A stretch of 64,000 bases of DNA. Origin: Endosaccharibacter trunci. Its GTDB lineage: Bacteria; Pseudomonadota; Alphaproteobacteria; Acetobacterales; Acetobacteraceae. The DNA lies in assembly GCA_024515975.1 (NCBI GenBank), contig JAMSKV010000007.1, positions 62,001 through 126,000 of the forward strand, given 5' to 3'. The notes under the pieces are model-generated. The model made no database searches and was not told where the DNA came from. It was given only the letters and a program-made list of their open reading frames with translations. The translations under genes were made by a program, and so were the position numbers. Positions 19,040 to 28,232 of this stretch are shown here, in pieces. The stretch's first letter is position 1, and the number at the start of each line of letters is the position of its first letter.

Positions 19040-19057
19040 GCATAATATATATTATGC
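19040..19057. promoter_or_regulatory. Perfect 18-base AT-rich palindrome upstream of mazG
   Basis: The sequence GCATAATATATATTATGC is a perfect inverted repeat with no spacer, sitting in the 185-base gap between the spoVR stop and the mazG start. Its AT-only core is striking in this GC-rich region. The symmetry suggests a dimeric repressor site, perhaps overlapping a mazG promoter; it is too AT-rich to be a stable intrinsic terminator. The binding protein is unknown. Confidence 0.4.
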
Positions 19058-19073
19058 CAACTCACGGTCGAGG

Positions 19074-20600
19074 TCAGGCGGGGACGCGTGGCGGCGATGC
19101 GATGTGGGTCGCCAGCACGCTGTCCGTGGTCCGGTCGACCTCCAGCAGCTTGACTTCGTAGCCCCACAGATCGGCCAGATGTTTCAACGTGGCCTTTGCG
19201 TCCTTTTCGTCCAGCAGATGCCCGGTTTCGGTTCTATGCCGCAATTTCAGGCAGCGATCGCCGGACAGATCGACATCGACCACTTCGATATCGGCGTACA
19301 GGTTGGACGGGTCGTAGAAACGGGCCACGCTGCGGCGGATGTCGCGATAGCCCTCCGCATCGTGGATCGCGTCCACCAGCAGATACGGCTTCTCGGTGTC
19401 GTCGCGCAGACGGAACAGCTTGAAGCGCCGGATCACCGCCGGCGACAGGAATTGCTGGATGAAGCTTTCGTCGCGATATTCCGCCCAGCCATGCTTCAGC
19501 GTGCCGATCGCGTCGCCGTTTCCGGCGATGTCGGGGAACCAGCGCCGGTCCTCTTCGGTCGGGTCCTCGCAGATGCGGGCGATGTCGCTCATCATCGCGT
19601 AGCCAAGCGCATAAGGATTGAAATTCGGGCCGCCGCCGGTGTCGTAGCCCGGCTGGGTGATGACGTTGGTGGTGGAATGGATCACCTCCAGCATGGACGC
19701 ATCGTCGATCCGATTCTGCTCATGAAGACGCTCCATGATCCGGTAATGCACCCAGGTCGCGCAGCCCTCGTTCATCATCTTGTTCTGCGGCTGCGGATAG
19801 AAATACTGCGCGATCAGCCTGACGATGCGGATGATCTCCCTTTCCCATGGCGCCAGGCGGGGCGCCTGCTTCTCGAGGAAATACAGCAGGTTTTCTTCCG
19901 GCAGACCGAGCCGCGCGCGACGCTCCGCCTCGCCATCCGGCCCCTTGTCCGCCTTGGTCGTCGGCACGGTGCGCCAGAGATCGTTGAACACGCGCTCTTC
20001 GTGGTCGCGCCGTTCTCGCGCGCGCGCTTCCTCGGCACGAAAATCGGTCGGGCGCGCGCCGCTGTGGCGATGCACGCCCTGGTTCTGCAGCGCATGCGCC
20101 GCATCCAGGATGCGCTCCACCGCGCGCACGCCGTAGCGCTCCTCGCAGGACGCTATATAGGCGCGCGCGAATTCGAGATAATCGAGAATGCCGGATGCCT
20201 CCGTCCATTCCTGGAACAGACGGTTGTTCTTGAAGAAGTGATTGTGGCCGAACGCGGCATGCGCGATCACCAGCGCCTGCATCGTGGCGCTGTTCTCCTC
20301 CATCAGATAGGAGATGCACGGGTTGGAATTGATCACCACCTCGTAGGCCAGACCCATCAGCCCGCGCCGATACGCGCTTTCGTGGCCGACGAAACGCTTG
20401 CCGAACGACCAGTGGCGATAGATCAGCGGCATGCCGTGCGAGGTATAGACGTCCAGCATCTGTTCCGAGGTGATGACCTCGATGCGGTTCGGGTAGACAT
20501 CGAGCTTGAGCTCGTCTTCGGCGATGCGCTCGATCGCCTCGTAGGACCGACGGATGGTTTCGAACGACCATTCCGCCCCGCGATACAGCAGGTCGCTCAT
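19074..20600 (-). CDS. SpoVR family protein
   Basis: 508 aa, the usual SpoVR/YcgB length. Typical blocks: RGAEWSFETIRRSYEAIERIAEDELKLDVYPNRIEVIT-type N-terminus, MPLIYRHWSFGKRF, EVVINSNPCISYLMEENS, NEGCATWVHYRI (HExxH-like metal region), and NPYALGYAMMSDI. SpoVR was named for a spore-cortex defect in Bacillus but is widespread in non-sporulating proteobacteria, where it is linked to stationary-phase and nutrient stress; its biochemical activity is not established. The start at 20600 follows from the ATGA overlap with the DUF444 gene; a longer reading adds unconserved residues. It is the last gene of the prkA-DUF444-spoVR operon. Confidence 0.92.
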   Translation of the reverse strand: MSDLLYRGAEWSFETIRRSYEAIERIAEDELKLDVYPNRIEVITSEQMLDVYTSHGMPLIYRHWSFGKRFVGHESAYRRGLMGLAYEVVINSNPCISYLMEENSATMQALVIAHAAFGHNHFFKNNRLFQEWTEASGILDYLEFARAYIASCEERYGVRAVERILDAAHALQNQGVHRHSGARPTDFRAEEARARERRDHEERVFNDLWRTVPTTKADKGPDGEAERRARLGLPEENLLYFLEKQAPRLAPWEREIIRIVRLIAQYFYPQPQNKMMNEGCATWVHYRIMERLHEQNRIDDASMLEVIHSTTNVITQPGYDTGGGPNFNPYALGYAMMSDIARICEDPTEEDRRWFPDIAGNGDAIGTLKHGWAEYRDESFIQQFLSPAVIRRFKLFRLRDDTEKPYLLVDAIHDAEGYRDIRRSVARFYDPSNLYADIEVVDVDLSGDRCLKLRHRTETGHLLDEKDAKATLKHLADLWGYEVKLLEVDRTTDSVLATHIASPPRVPA

Positions 20601-21883
20601 GTCGCCTCCGTGCGCTTGGCGAACAGGTCCCGGAAGACCGGGAAGATGTCCCGCTTGTCGCCGACCTGTCGCATCACCATGCGTGATTCCGCATCCGCGA
20701 CGGCGCGATAGCCCCGCCACAGATCGGTTTCACCCCGGATCACCGCGCCGGACGAGGCGATCTCGATATAGGCGAAATACTGCACCTGCGGCAGAATCCG
20801 ATCGCGCAGCAAGGACGCGCATTTCGGCGTATCCGCCCCGGTATTGTCGCCATCGGAGGCCTGTGCCACGTAGATGTTCCAGCTCTCCGCCGGATAACGC
20901 TCTTCCTGAACGCGCAGCATCTCCTGCAACGCGGTCGAGACAACGGTGCCGCCCGTGCGCGGATCGTGAAAGAACGTGTCTTCATCGACCTCTTCCGCGA
21001 CCTCGGCATGGCGGATGAACACCAGCTCCACACGCTTGTAGCGCCGCTCCAGAAACACGTGCAGCAACAAGAAGAACTGTTTCGCCAGCTCCTTCATGCG
21101 TTCCGTCATCGAGCCCGACACGTCCATCAGGCAGAACATCACCGCGCGCGTGGTCGGTTTGGGCGTCACGGTGAAGCGGCGAAACCGCATATCGACAGGA
21201 TCGATCCACGGCACCCGCCTGATGCGGCGCCGCGCTTCGACCAGCTCGGCCTCGATTGCCGCGACCCGCTCCTCGCTGCCGGTCACCCCGCGCAACGTCG
21301 CGAGCTCGTCTTCGAGCGAATCCACCAGCTCCGGCTTGGGCCGTTTGAGACCGATCCTGCGCGCCATGGAATGGCGCATGGTGCGCCCAAGATCGAGCTG
21401 CGACGGCGAGCCTTCGCTGCTGAGTCCGGAACGCGACACCGCCAGGCTGTCCGTGGTCGCGATCTGGCGCTTCACCAGATCCGGCAACTCCAGATCCTCG
21501 AAGAACAGATCAAGGAACTCGTCGCGGCTGAGCACGAAGCGGAACCCGTCCTCGCCCTTCCCTTCGCCTCCGGCCTGTCCGGGCCCGCCACCGCCGCCTT
21601 TGCCGGATGGCGGCCGCTGCACCTTGTCTCCGGTGGAGAACTGCCTGTTGCCGGACAGCACCACCTCGCGCACGCCGGAGGAGAACACGCGATGCAGGCT
21701 CGGCTCGTCGAGGGCGTCGGACGGGATCGAGATCGCCCCGCCCTGCCCGACCTCGCGGAGCTTGCCGGCTGCGACCGCATCGCGCGCCGCCGCCTGAACC
21801 GCGCCGCGTGCCCGATCGAGTACGCGCCTGCGGTTTTCAAGATTCTTGCCGTGCGGATTGGGCCGGCGATCGATGATATCCAC
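20597..21883 (-). CDS. YeaH/DUF444 family protein (von Willebrand-like)
   Basis: 428 aa. The N-terminal IIDRRPNPHGKNLENRRRVLDRARGAVQAA-type start, the middle region with FVLSRDEFLDLFFEDLELPDLVK, and a C-terminal vWA-like domain with the MIDAS-type motif MDVSGSMTE plus GGTVVSTALQEM are diagnostic of DUF444/YeaH. In E. coli yeaH is cotranscribed with the PrkA kinase gene yeaG and responds to nitrogen starvation. The role is probably to scaffold or report on PrkA signalling. It sits 19 bases after prkA and overlaps spoVR by 4 bases. Confidence 0.93.
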   Translation of the reverse strand: MDIIDRRPNPHGKNLENRRRVLDRARGAVQAAARDAVAAGKLREVGQGGAISIPSDALDEPSLHRVFSSGVREVVLSGNRQFSTGDKVQRPPSGKGGGGGPGQAGGEGKGEDGFRFVLSRDEFLDLFFEDLELPDLVKRQIATTDSLAVSRSGLSSEGSPSQLDLGRTMRHSMARRIGLKRPKPELVDSLEDELATLRGVTGSEERVAAIEAELVEARRRIRRVPWIDPVDMRFRRFTVTPKPTTRAVMFCLMDVSGSMTERMKELAKQFFLLLHVFLERRYKRVELVFIRHAEVAEEVDEDTFFHDPRTGGTVVSTALQEMLRVQEERYPAESWNIYVAQASDGDNTGADTPKCASLLRDRILPQVQYFAYIEIASSGAVIRGETDLWRGYRAVADAESRMVMRQVGDKRDIFPVFRDLFAKRTEAT

Positions 21884-21902
21884 GATATCGAGCCGTTTCT
21901 GT

Positions 21903-23849
21903 TCAAGCCGATTGCTTGACGCGCATATACCATTCCACCAGGCGCCTCACCTGACGTTCGGTATAGCCGCGGGCCACCATGCGTTCGACGAACTGGCCGT
22001 GCTTGGCCTCCGTCTCGCCATCCTTCTTGCTGCCGAACGAGATCACCGGAAGGAGGTCCTCGACCTGGCTGAACATGCGCTTCTCGATCACGTCCCTGAT
22101 CTTTTCATAGGATGTCCAGGACGGATTGCGGCCGCCATTCGCCGCCCGCGCGCGCAGCGAGAACTTCACCACCTCGTTGCGGAAATCCTTCGGATTGGCG
22201 ATGCCGGCCGGCTTCTCGATCTTGGTCAGTTCGGCATTCAGAAGATCGCGGCTCAGCATCTGCCCCGTATCGGGATCCTTGAAGTCCTGGTCCTCGATCC
22301 AGGCATCGGCATAGTCCAGGTAGCGATCGAACAGATTCTGTCCGTAATCGTTGTAGCTCTCCAGATAGGCCTTCTGGATCTCATTGCCGACGAATTCGGC
22401 ATAGCGGCTGGCCAGTTCCGATTTCAGAACCGCGAGATATCCGGCCTCCGTCTCGGCGGGAAACTGCTCGCGCTTGATCGACTGCTCCAGCACATACATC
22501 AGATGCACCGGATCGGCGGCGATCTCCGCCGGATCGTGGTTGAAGGTTGCCGACAGAACCTTGAACGCGAAGCGCGTGGAAATGCCGTCCATGCCCTCGT
22601 CCACGCCGGCCGCGTCGCGATATTCCTGCATGGTGCGTGCCTTGGGGTCGGTCTCGCGGATATTCTCCCCGTCATAGACACGCATCTTCGCGAATGGCGC
22701 CGAATTCGGATGCGGCTTGAGCCGCGACAGCACTGCGAAGCGCGCCAGCATTTCCAACGTATTTGGCGCGCAGGGGGCATCGCCCAGCGTCGAACCACGG
22801 ATCAGCTTCTCGTAGATGCGCGTCTCCTCCGTCGCGCGCAGGCAATACGGCACCTTGATCACGCAGACGCGGTCGAGAAACGCCTCGTTGGTCCTGTTGT
22901 TGCGGAAGCTCTGCCATTCCGCCTCGTTGGAGTGGGCCAGGATCACGCCGGTGAACGGGATCGAGCCGATATTCTCCGTGCCGACATAGTTGCCCTCCTG
23001 CGTCGCGGTCAGCAGCGGATGCAGCATCTTGATCGGCGCCTTGAACATCTCGACGAACTCGAGAAGTCCCTGGTTGGCGCGGTTCAGGCCGCCGGAAAAG
23101 CCGTACGCGTCCGGATCGTTCTGGCTGTAGTTCTCGAGCTGGCGGATATCCACCTTGCCGACCAGCGCGGAGACGTCCTGGTTGTTGTCGTCGCCCGGCT
23201 CCGTCTTGGCGATCCCGATCTGGCGCAGCCGTGACGGATGCAGCTTCACCACGCGAAAACGCGAGATATCGCCGTCGAACTCTTCCAGACGCTTGAGCGC
23301 CCACGGGCTGGCGATGCCGGTCAGCATGCGCTTCGGAATGCCGTAGCGCGATAGCAGGCTCGGTCCCATGCGCTCGACATCGAACAGGCCGAGCGGGCTC
23401 TCGAACACCGGGCTGAGATGCCGCCCGGCCTTCAGCACGTAGATCGGCTCCTTCTCCATCAGCGCCTTCAGGCGCTCACCCAGAGAGGATTTTCCGCCGC
23501 CGACCGGACCCAGCAGGTAAAGGATCTGCTTGCGCTCCTCGAGCCCCTGCGCGGCATGGCGGAAGAACGACACGATCCGTTCGATCGTCTCCTCCATGCC
23601 GTGAAAATCGGCGAACGCGGGATAGATGCGGATGGTGCGGTTCATGAACACGCGCGCGAGCCGCCCGTCCTTCGACGTGTCCACCGTATCCGGCTGGCCG
23701 ATCGCCTTCAGCATGCGCTCGGCGGCGGTCGCGTAGCAGGACGGGTCCTCGGCGCACAGCTCGAGATACTCCGCCAGGCTCATTTCCGTTTCGCGACGTT
23801 CGTCGCGCATCGCCGCAGCCAGCGTGAAGACGTCGTCCAGTGGTGCCAT
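21903..23849 (-). CDS. prkA: PrkA family AAA+/serine protein kinase (YeaG)
   Basis: 648 aa. The AAA+ PrkA N-terminal domain has the P-loop LYLLGPVGGGKSSL near residue 105 and blocks such as FHGMEETIERIVSFFRHAAQGLEERKQ; the C-terminal kinase-like region includes NDPDAYGFSGGLNRANQGLLEF and VILAHSNEAEW. PrkA/YeaG is a stress-induced kinase or protease-like AAA+ factor whose targets differ between species. The start at 23849 has AGGAG at normal spacing (AGGAGTGGAGC before ATG). It heads the prkA-DUF444-spoVR operon after a 270-base leader region. Confidence 0.94.
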   Translation of the reverse strand: MAPLDDVFTLAAAMRDERRETEMSLAEYLELCAEDPSCYATAAERMLKAIGQPDTVDTSKDGRLARVFMNRTIRIYPAFADFHGMEETIERIVSFFRHAAQGLEERKQILYLLGPVGGGKSSLGERLKALMEKEPIYVLKAGRHLSPVFESPLGLFDVERMGPSLLSRYGIPKRMLTGIASPWALKRLEEFDGDISRFRVVKLHPSRLRQIGIAKTEPGDDNNQDVSALVGKVDIRQLENYSQNDPDAYGFSGGLNRANQGLLEFVEMFKAPIKMLHPLLTATQEGNYVGTENIGSIPFTGVILAHSNEAEWQSFRNNRTNEAFLDRVCVIKVPYCLRATEETRIYEKLIRGSTLGDAPCAPNTLEMLARFAVLSRLKPHPNSAPFAKMRVYDGENIRETDPKARTMQEYRDAAGVDEGMDGISTRFAFKVLSATFNHDPAEIAADPVHLMYVLEQSIKREQFPAETEAGYLAVLKSELASRYAEFVGNEIQKAYLESYNDYGQNLFDRYLDYADAWIEDQDFKDPDTGQMLSRDLLNAELTKIEKPAGIANPKDFRNEVVKFSLRARAANGGRNPSWTSYEKIRDVIEKRMFSQVEDLLPVISFGSKKDGETEAKHGQFVERMVARGYTERQVRRLVEWYMRVKQSA

Positions 23850-24119
23850 GCTCCACTCCTTTAGAGTGCCGCACGCCCTTCCCGCCACCGGAGCACTTCC
23901 AGAGCTGGAAGCTGGCCGATCGGGTCCTCTTCACTGGCCGACCCCGGCGGATCAGGTGCCGAAGCGACCTTCCATCCGGGGCCAGGGTGCTGCGGTCGCC
24001 CTTCCCTGCCGACGGGTGGAATCCCGCCGTGAAAAAAAGGCTATCGCCGCCCAAAGCAAAGTTTCAACTAAATAAGGGCGTAGGTACGATCCATCTCGGC
24101 CGCGCCGTGCACCCGCTCG
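23850..24119. other. Leader region of the prkA operon, with a small inverted repeat
   Basis: This 270-base gap between the MBL hydrolase stop and prkA holds no convincing gene. Seen in it: an inverted repeat with arms TTCCAG (23897-23902) and CTGGAA (23905-23910) 48 bases before the prkA start; a run of seven A at 24032-24038; and, on the prkA strand, a GG-N10-GC arrangement around 23950-23965 that is only a weak sigma-54-like match. No assignment is made. Confidence 0.3.
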
Positions 24120-24905
24120 TCAGGCTTCGAACACCATGCCGTCATAGGCGGCCTCGAAACCGGCCGGCAGGTTTTCGGCCATCCAGCGCCAGTCAAGATC
24201 GACACCCATATGAGTCAGAATGGTGCGCCGGATCTCCAGCTTGCGCGACCACTCCACCACAAGGTCGAGCCAGGCATGCGCCGGATGGGCCGCGCGCTGG
24301 AAGCAGTCGACGAGCCATGTGTCTGTGCCGCGGAGCACTGCCTGCGCGTCGGAATTCAGATGCACGACGTCGGTCGAGTAGCCGAATCGGCCGATCCGGA
24401 AGCCGAGCGTGTCGGAGCGGCCGTGGCTTTGCCGGAACAGCTCCAGCGCCAGCCCGGCCACGCGCAGCGTCTCCCCCGACGCGATCGCACGTGGCAGCAG
24501 CACCGGCCGGAAGAACGAAGGCGGCGTCCAGGGCAGAAAGGCGTAGGCAAAGCGGTGCGCCAGCTCGTCCAGCACCTCGCGCGTCGCGAAGACCTCGATC
24601 GGCCGGCCGAGAATGCGGTTCAGGCTCCGCACCTCGTCGAGCCCCGCCACATGGTCGGCATGGGCATGGGTGTAGAACAACGCGTCGATGCGGCCGATCC
24701 GGTTGTCCAGAAGCTGGTTGCGCAGCTCCGGCGACGTGTCCACCAGCAGACGCTGGCCATCGTCGGACTCGATCACGATCGAGGAGCGGCTACGCCGGTT
24801 GCGCGGTTCGTCCGGATCGCACTCGCCCCAGTCGCCGGCCCCGTCCGGACCGCCCAGCATGGGCACGCCGGCGGAGCCGCCGCAGCCCAGCACCACGACC
24901 CTCAT
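24120..24905 (-). CDS. PhnP-like metallo-beta-lactamase-fold hydrolase
   Basis: 261 aa. It has VLGCGGSAGVPMLGG at the N-terminus (the GTSSGxP-like PhnP/YycJ start), the metal motif YTHAHADHVAGLDE (HxHxDH), a cysteine-containing NRRSRSSIVIES region, FGYSTDV, and late metal ligands in TILTHMGVDLD. This group of phosphodiesterases includes PhnP, which opens ribosyl 1,2-cyclic phosphates, and cyclic-phosphate or small-nucleic-acid hydrolases. No phosphonate genes are present, so the substrate is open. It is translationally coupled to tatD (ATGA overlap) and ends the metG-tatD-MBL operon, an order common in alphaproteobacteria. Confidence 0.88.
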   Translation of the reverse strand: MRVVVLGCGGSAGVPMLGGPDGAGDWGECDPDEPRNRRSRSSIVIESDDGQRLLVDTSPELRNQLLDNRIGRIDALFYTHAHADHVAGLDEVRSLNRILGRPIEVFATREVLDELAHRFAYAFLPWTPPSFFRPVLLPRAIASGETLRVAGLALELFRQSHGRSDTLGFRIGRFGYSTDVVHLNSDAQAVLRGTDTWLVDCFQRAAHPAHAWLDLVVEWSRKLEIRRTILTHMGVDLDWRWMAENLPAGFEAAYDGMVFEA

Positions 24906-25690
24906 GCCGGAACGGTCTTCGAGAACAGACGGTGGAAGTTGCGCGTGGTCAATTCGCCCAACGCTTCGGGCGCGAGGCCGCGCGCGGCAGCCAGAACCGC
25001 GGCCGTATGCGCGACCAGGGCCGGCTCGTTGCGCTTACCCCGCTTCGGCACCGGCGCCAGATAAGGCGAATCCGTCTCGACCAGGATGCGGTCTTCCGGA
25101 AGCGACGCGGCGATGTCGCGCAGAGCCTGCGATTTCGGGAAGGTGATGATGCCGGAGAACGAGACGTAGCCGCCCAGCTCGATCGCCGCGCGCGCCAGCG
25201 TCTCGCCGCTGCTGAAGCAATGCAGCAGGAAGCGGAACGGCGCGCGCGCATGCTCCTCGCGCAGCAGTGCCTCGGTATCCTCGTCCGCATCGCGCGTGTG
25301 GATCACCAGCGGCAGATCCGCCGCGCGCGCGGCCGCAAGATGAACCCGAAAACTTTCCATCTGTGCCGGGCGTACGTCCGGCGCACCGTGGAAATAATCC
25401 AGCCCGCTTTCGCCGATCCCGACCACCTCCGGAGCCTGGGCCATCGCCACCAGCGCGTCGACGCCGGGCAGAGCCTCCTCGCCCACATGATCCGGGTGGG
25501 TGCCGATCGTGCACCACACCCGCATCTCCGGCCGGCTTCTCGCCGCCAGGGCGCGCTGTTCCGGAGCGCGCGACAGGCGCGTACCGATGGTGACCATCCC
25601 GGCAAGGCCGGCCTCCCGGGCGCGATCGAGCAGACCGTCCAGCTCGTCGTCGCGGAAATGGTCGAGATGGCAGTGGCTGTCGATCAGCAT
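24902..25690 (-). CDS. tatD: TatD family metal-dependent deoxyribonuclease
   Basis: 262 aa. MLIDSHCHLDHFRDDEL (HxH metal pair), VGIGESGLDYF (glutamate ligand), LPLVIHTRDADEDT, FLLHCFSSG, and ILVETDSPYLAP (aspartate ligand) mark the TatD/YcfH amidohydrolase-fold DNase family, which cuts damaged DNA 3' ends and is not part of Tat transport. The start at 25690 shares one base with the metG stop (TGATG). The product may equally be the YcfH paralogue, which cannot be distinguished by eye. Confidence 0.93.
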   Translation of the reverse strand: MLIDSHCHLDHFRDDELDGLLDRAREAGLAGMVTIGTRLSRAPEQRALAARSRPEMRVWCTIGTHPDHVGEEALPGVDALVAMAQAPEVVGIGESGLDYFHGAPDVRPAQMESFRVHLAAARAADLPLVIHTRDADEDTEALLREEHARAPFRFLLHCFSSGETLARAAIELGGYVSFSGIITFPKSQALRDIAASLPEDRILVETDSPYLAPVPKRGKRNEPALVAHTAAVLAAARGLAPEALGELTTRNFHRLFSKTVPA

Positions 25691-27231
25691 CAGGCGGCCG
25701 CCGGGTCCTGGAAGCGGGGGAAGATTCCCTGCGGCGCCGGCAGCGCGATGCCGTCCGGCAGCGGCACATCCAGGGACACGAAATGACGTGCGTCCTGCGG
25801 CACGCCGAGCTGGTCCAGCATCTTCGCCATGCTCTCGGGCATGAAGGGCTGCAGCACGGTGGCCACATGGCGCAGTACGTCGACCAGAACGCGCAGAACG
25901 GTTCCCATGCGCTCGGTCTCCCCCTGCTTCTTCAGCGTCCATGGCGCCTGCCGGTCGATGAAGCTGTTGGAGGCGCGAATCACTTTCCAGCATTCCTCCA
26001 GCGCCTCGTGCAGCGCCTGACGGTCGATCATCGCCCCCATGGCGAGCGGCAAGGCGCGCGCCTGCCGCAGCAGCGCCTCGTCATCCTCGGTGAGCGACCC
26101 GGAAGGCGGCAGCGCGCCGCCGCAATTGCGGGCGATCTGCGACAAGGTGCGCTGCGCCAGATTGCCGAGATCGTTGGCCAGCTCGACATTGAGGCGGGTG
26201 ATCAGCCCCTTTCGGCTCCAGTCGCCGTCGCCTCCGAACGGCACCTCGCGCAGCATGAAGAAGCGCACCGGATCGACGCCGAACTCGTCGGCCAGGGCAC
26301 GCGGCTCGACCACGTTGCCGATCGACTTGCTCATCTTCTCGCCATCCGCGGTCCACCAGCCATTGGCGAACACGCGCTTCGGCAGGGGAATGCCGGCCGC
26401 CATCAGGAAGGCGGGCCAGAAGACGGCGTGGAAGCGGATGATCTCCTTGCCCACCAGATGCAGGTCGGCCGGCCAGAACCGTGCCATCAATCCGGTCTCG
26501 TCCGGATAGCCCAGCGCCGACAGGTAGTTCATCAGCGCGTCCCACCACACATACATGACGTGGTCCGGGTCGCCCGGCACCGGCACGCCCCAGCGGAACG
26601 AGGTGCGGCTGATGGACAGGTCCTTCAGCCCCTGGCGCACGAAGCTCAGCACCTCGTTGCGTCGCCCCGCCGGGCCGATGAACTCCGGCTCGCTCTCGTA
26701 GAGCGCGAGCAGCCTGTCGGTCCAGTTCGACAGGCGGAAGAAATAGGACGGCTCCGTCACCCACTCTACCGGCGCGCCGGTCGGCGCCACGCGCACCCCG
26801 TCCGGACGCACGGTCAGCTCGTCGGCGCCGTAGAACGCCTCGTCGCGCGTCGCGTACCAGCCCTCATAGGCACCCAGATAGATGTGCCCGGCGGCGGCGA
26901 GGCGGCGCCAGAGCTCCTGGCAGGCGGCCACATGGCGCGGTTCGGTGGTGCGGATGAAGTCGTCGAACGAGACGTTCATGCGCACGGCCATGTCGCGGAA
27001 ATCCGCCGCCACGCGATCCACGAAGCTCTGCGGGTCGGTGCCGGCCGCGATCGCCGCCTGCTCCACCTTCTGTCCGTGCTCGTCGGTGCCGGTCAGGAAG
27101 AACACATCGAACCCGTCGAGGCGCTTCCAGCGCGCCATCACGTCGGCGGCGACGGAGGTGTAGGCGTGGCCGATATGCGGCGCGCCGTTCACGTAGTAGA
27201 TCGGGGTGGTGACGGTGAAGCTTCGGGTCAT
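25690..27231 (-). CDS. metG: Methionyl-tRNA synthetase
   Basis: 513 aa class I synthetase that charges tRNA-Met. The HIGH signature is APHIGHAYTS near residue 20, the KMSKS loop is GEKMSKSIGNVVEP near residue 300, and the anticodon-binding helices follow. It lacks the C-terminal EMAP/Trbp-like tRNA-binding domain and the four-cysteine zinc knuckle of E. coli MetRS, the common short alphaproteobacterial form. It lies 23 bases after holB and starts a metG-tatD-MBL run. Confidence 0.96.
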   Translation of the reverse strand: MTRSFTVTTPIYYVNGAPHIGHAYTSVAADVMARWKRLDGFDVFFLTGTDEHGQKVEQAAIAAGTDPQSFVDRVAADFRDMAVRMNVSFDDFIRTTEPRHVAACQELWRRLAAAGHIYLGAYEGWYATRDEAFYGADELTVRPDGVRVAPTGAPVEWVTEPSYFFRLSNWTDRLLALYESEPEFIGPAGRRNEVLSFVRQGLKDLSISRTSFRWGVPVPGDPDHVMYVWWDALMNYLSALGYPDETGLMARFWPADLHLVGKEIIRFHAVFWPAFLMAAGIPLPKRVFANGWWTADGEKMSKSIGNVVEPRALADEFGVDPVRFFMLREVPFGGDGDWSRKGLITRLNVELANDLGNLAQRTLSQIARNCGGALPPSGSLTEDDEALLRQARALPLAMGAMIDRQALHEALEECWKVIRASNSFIDRQAPWTLKKQGETERMGTVLRVLVDVLRHVATVLQPFMPESMAKMLDQLGVPQDARHFVSLDVPLPDGIALPAPQGIFPRFQDPAAA

Positions 27232-27254
27232 GGTTCGTCCAGCTCGCCCCGGGC

Positions 27255-28232
27255 TCAGCGCGCAGGGTGGAAATCGTTCAGCAGGGCCAGACCGGACAGC
27301 AGGGCCTGCCGCTTCTCCAGGTTGAATCGGTCCGTTTCGGTACGCAAACGGCGGATGGCGCTCCAGGTCGCGGTCGGGTCGCCCCCGTCCCGCATCCCGG
27401 ATCTCGCCCGCTCGCGCACACGCCCCGATATGGCACCGCAGAGCAGCTCGAGAAAGGCTTCGAACCCGTTCTCGTTGCGCAGAACAGCGTCCACCATCGC
27501 CTCGTCGCGCAGCGGATCGGGCGCATCGCGCGCCATCAGCTCGGAGACGAACGCGCCGAGGGCTCCGACCTGCGCGCCGGCCAGGGACACGGCACGTCCG
27601 GGCGACCCGTCGGCGAGACCGGCGAGAACGGCCCGCTCTTCCAGGGGCAGCTCGGGCAGCGCCGCTTCCAGGGCGCGCTCCATCTCGACCGGCCCCAGCG
27701 CATCCAGACGCAGCAGGCGGCAGCGCGAGCGAACGGTGGGCAGCAACCGTCCGGGAACGCTGGAAGCCAGCAGCATCACCGTCCGCGGCGGCGGTTCTTC
27801 CAGCACCTTCAGCAGGGCGTTGGCGGCAGCCCGGTTCATATGCTCCGCCTCGTCAAGCACCACGATGCGCCAGCCGCCTTCGGCCGGCGTCAGGCGCAGA
27901 AACTCGGCGATGCGGCGGGTATCCTCGACGACGATCTCGGCACGCTGCCGGTTCTTCTTCTCGTCGAAGGCGCGGCCGACCAGCAGCAGATCGGCATGGG
28001 TATTGGCCTCCACCCGGCGGCGCACCGGATGGTCGGACGGGACCGCGAGCCCGTCCTTGCCCGGCTGGCCGGCGAGAAGCCAGGTCGCGAAGCGCCGCGC
28101 CAGGGTCGCCTTGCCGATCCCGGCGGGGCCGGTCAGCAGCCAGGCGTGATGCAGACGGCCCGAGCGCGCGCCGTCGATCAGGGCCCGTTCCGCCGCGTCG
28201 TGCCCGATCAGACGCTCCGGTCCGGCGTTCAT
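27255..28232 (-). CDS. holB: DNA polymerase III delta' subunit
   Basis: 325 aa clamp-loader subunit. LIGHDAAERALIDGARSGRLHHAWLLTG-type start, P-loop-like GPAGIGKATLARRFA, WRIVVLDEAEHMNRAAANALLKVLEEPP (Walker B region and sensor) and the LLASSVPGRLLPTVRSRCR arginine-finger segment match DnaX-like delta'. As in other delta' proteins, the P-loop deviates at the last Ser/Thr (GKAT), consistent with little or no ATPase activity. It overlaps tmk by 4 bases (ATGA); the tmk-holB pairing is conserved in proteobacteria. Confidence 0.93.
   Translation of the reverse strand: MNAGPERLIGHDAAERALIDGARSGRLHHAWLLTGPAGIGKATLARRFATWLLAGQPGKDGLAVPSDHPVRRRVEANTHADLLLVGRAFDEKKNRQRAEIVVEDTRRIAEFLRLTPAEGGWRIVVLDEAEHMNRAAANALLKVLEEPPPRTVMLLASSVPGRLLPTVRSRCRLLRLDALGPVEMERALEAALPELPLEERAVLAGLADGSPGRAVSLAGAQVGALGAFVSELMARDAPDPLRDEAMVDAVLRNENGFEAFLELLCGAISGRVRERARSGMRDGGDPTATWSAIRRLRTETDRFNLEKRQALLSGLALLNDFHPAR

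Noticed and set aside
23945-23970. Sigma-54 promoter for the prkA operon
   Set aside because: The GG-N10-GC match is weak at the -12 element (CCGC instead of TTGC). It is noted in the leader region but not called as a promoter.
23840-25786. 648-aa plus-strand frame over tatD and the MBL gene
   Set aside because: Antisense shadow of two well-supported genes, Arg/Ala/Pro-rich and without motifs.
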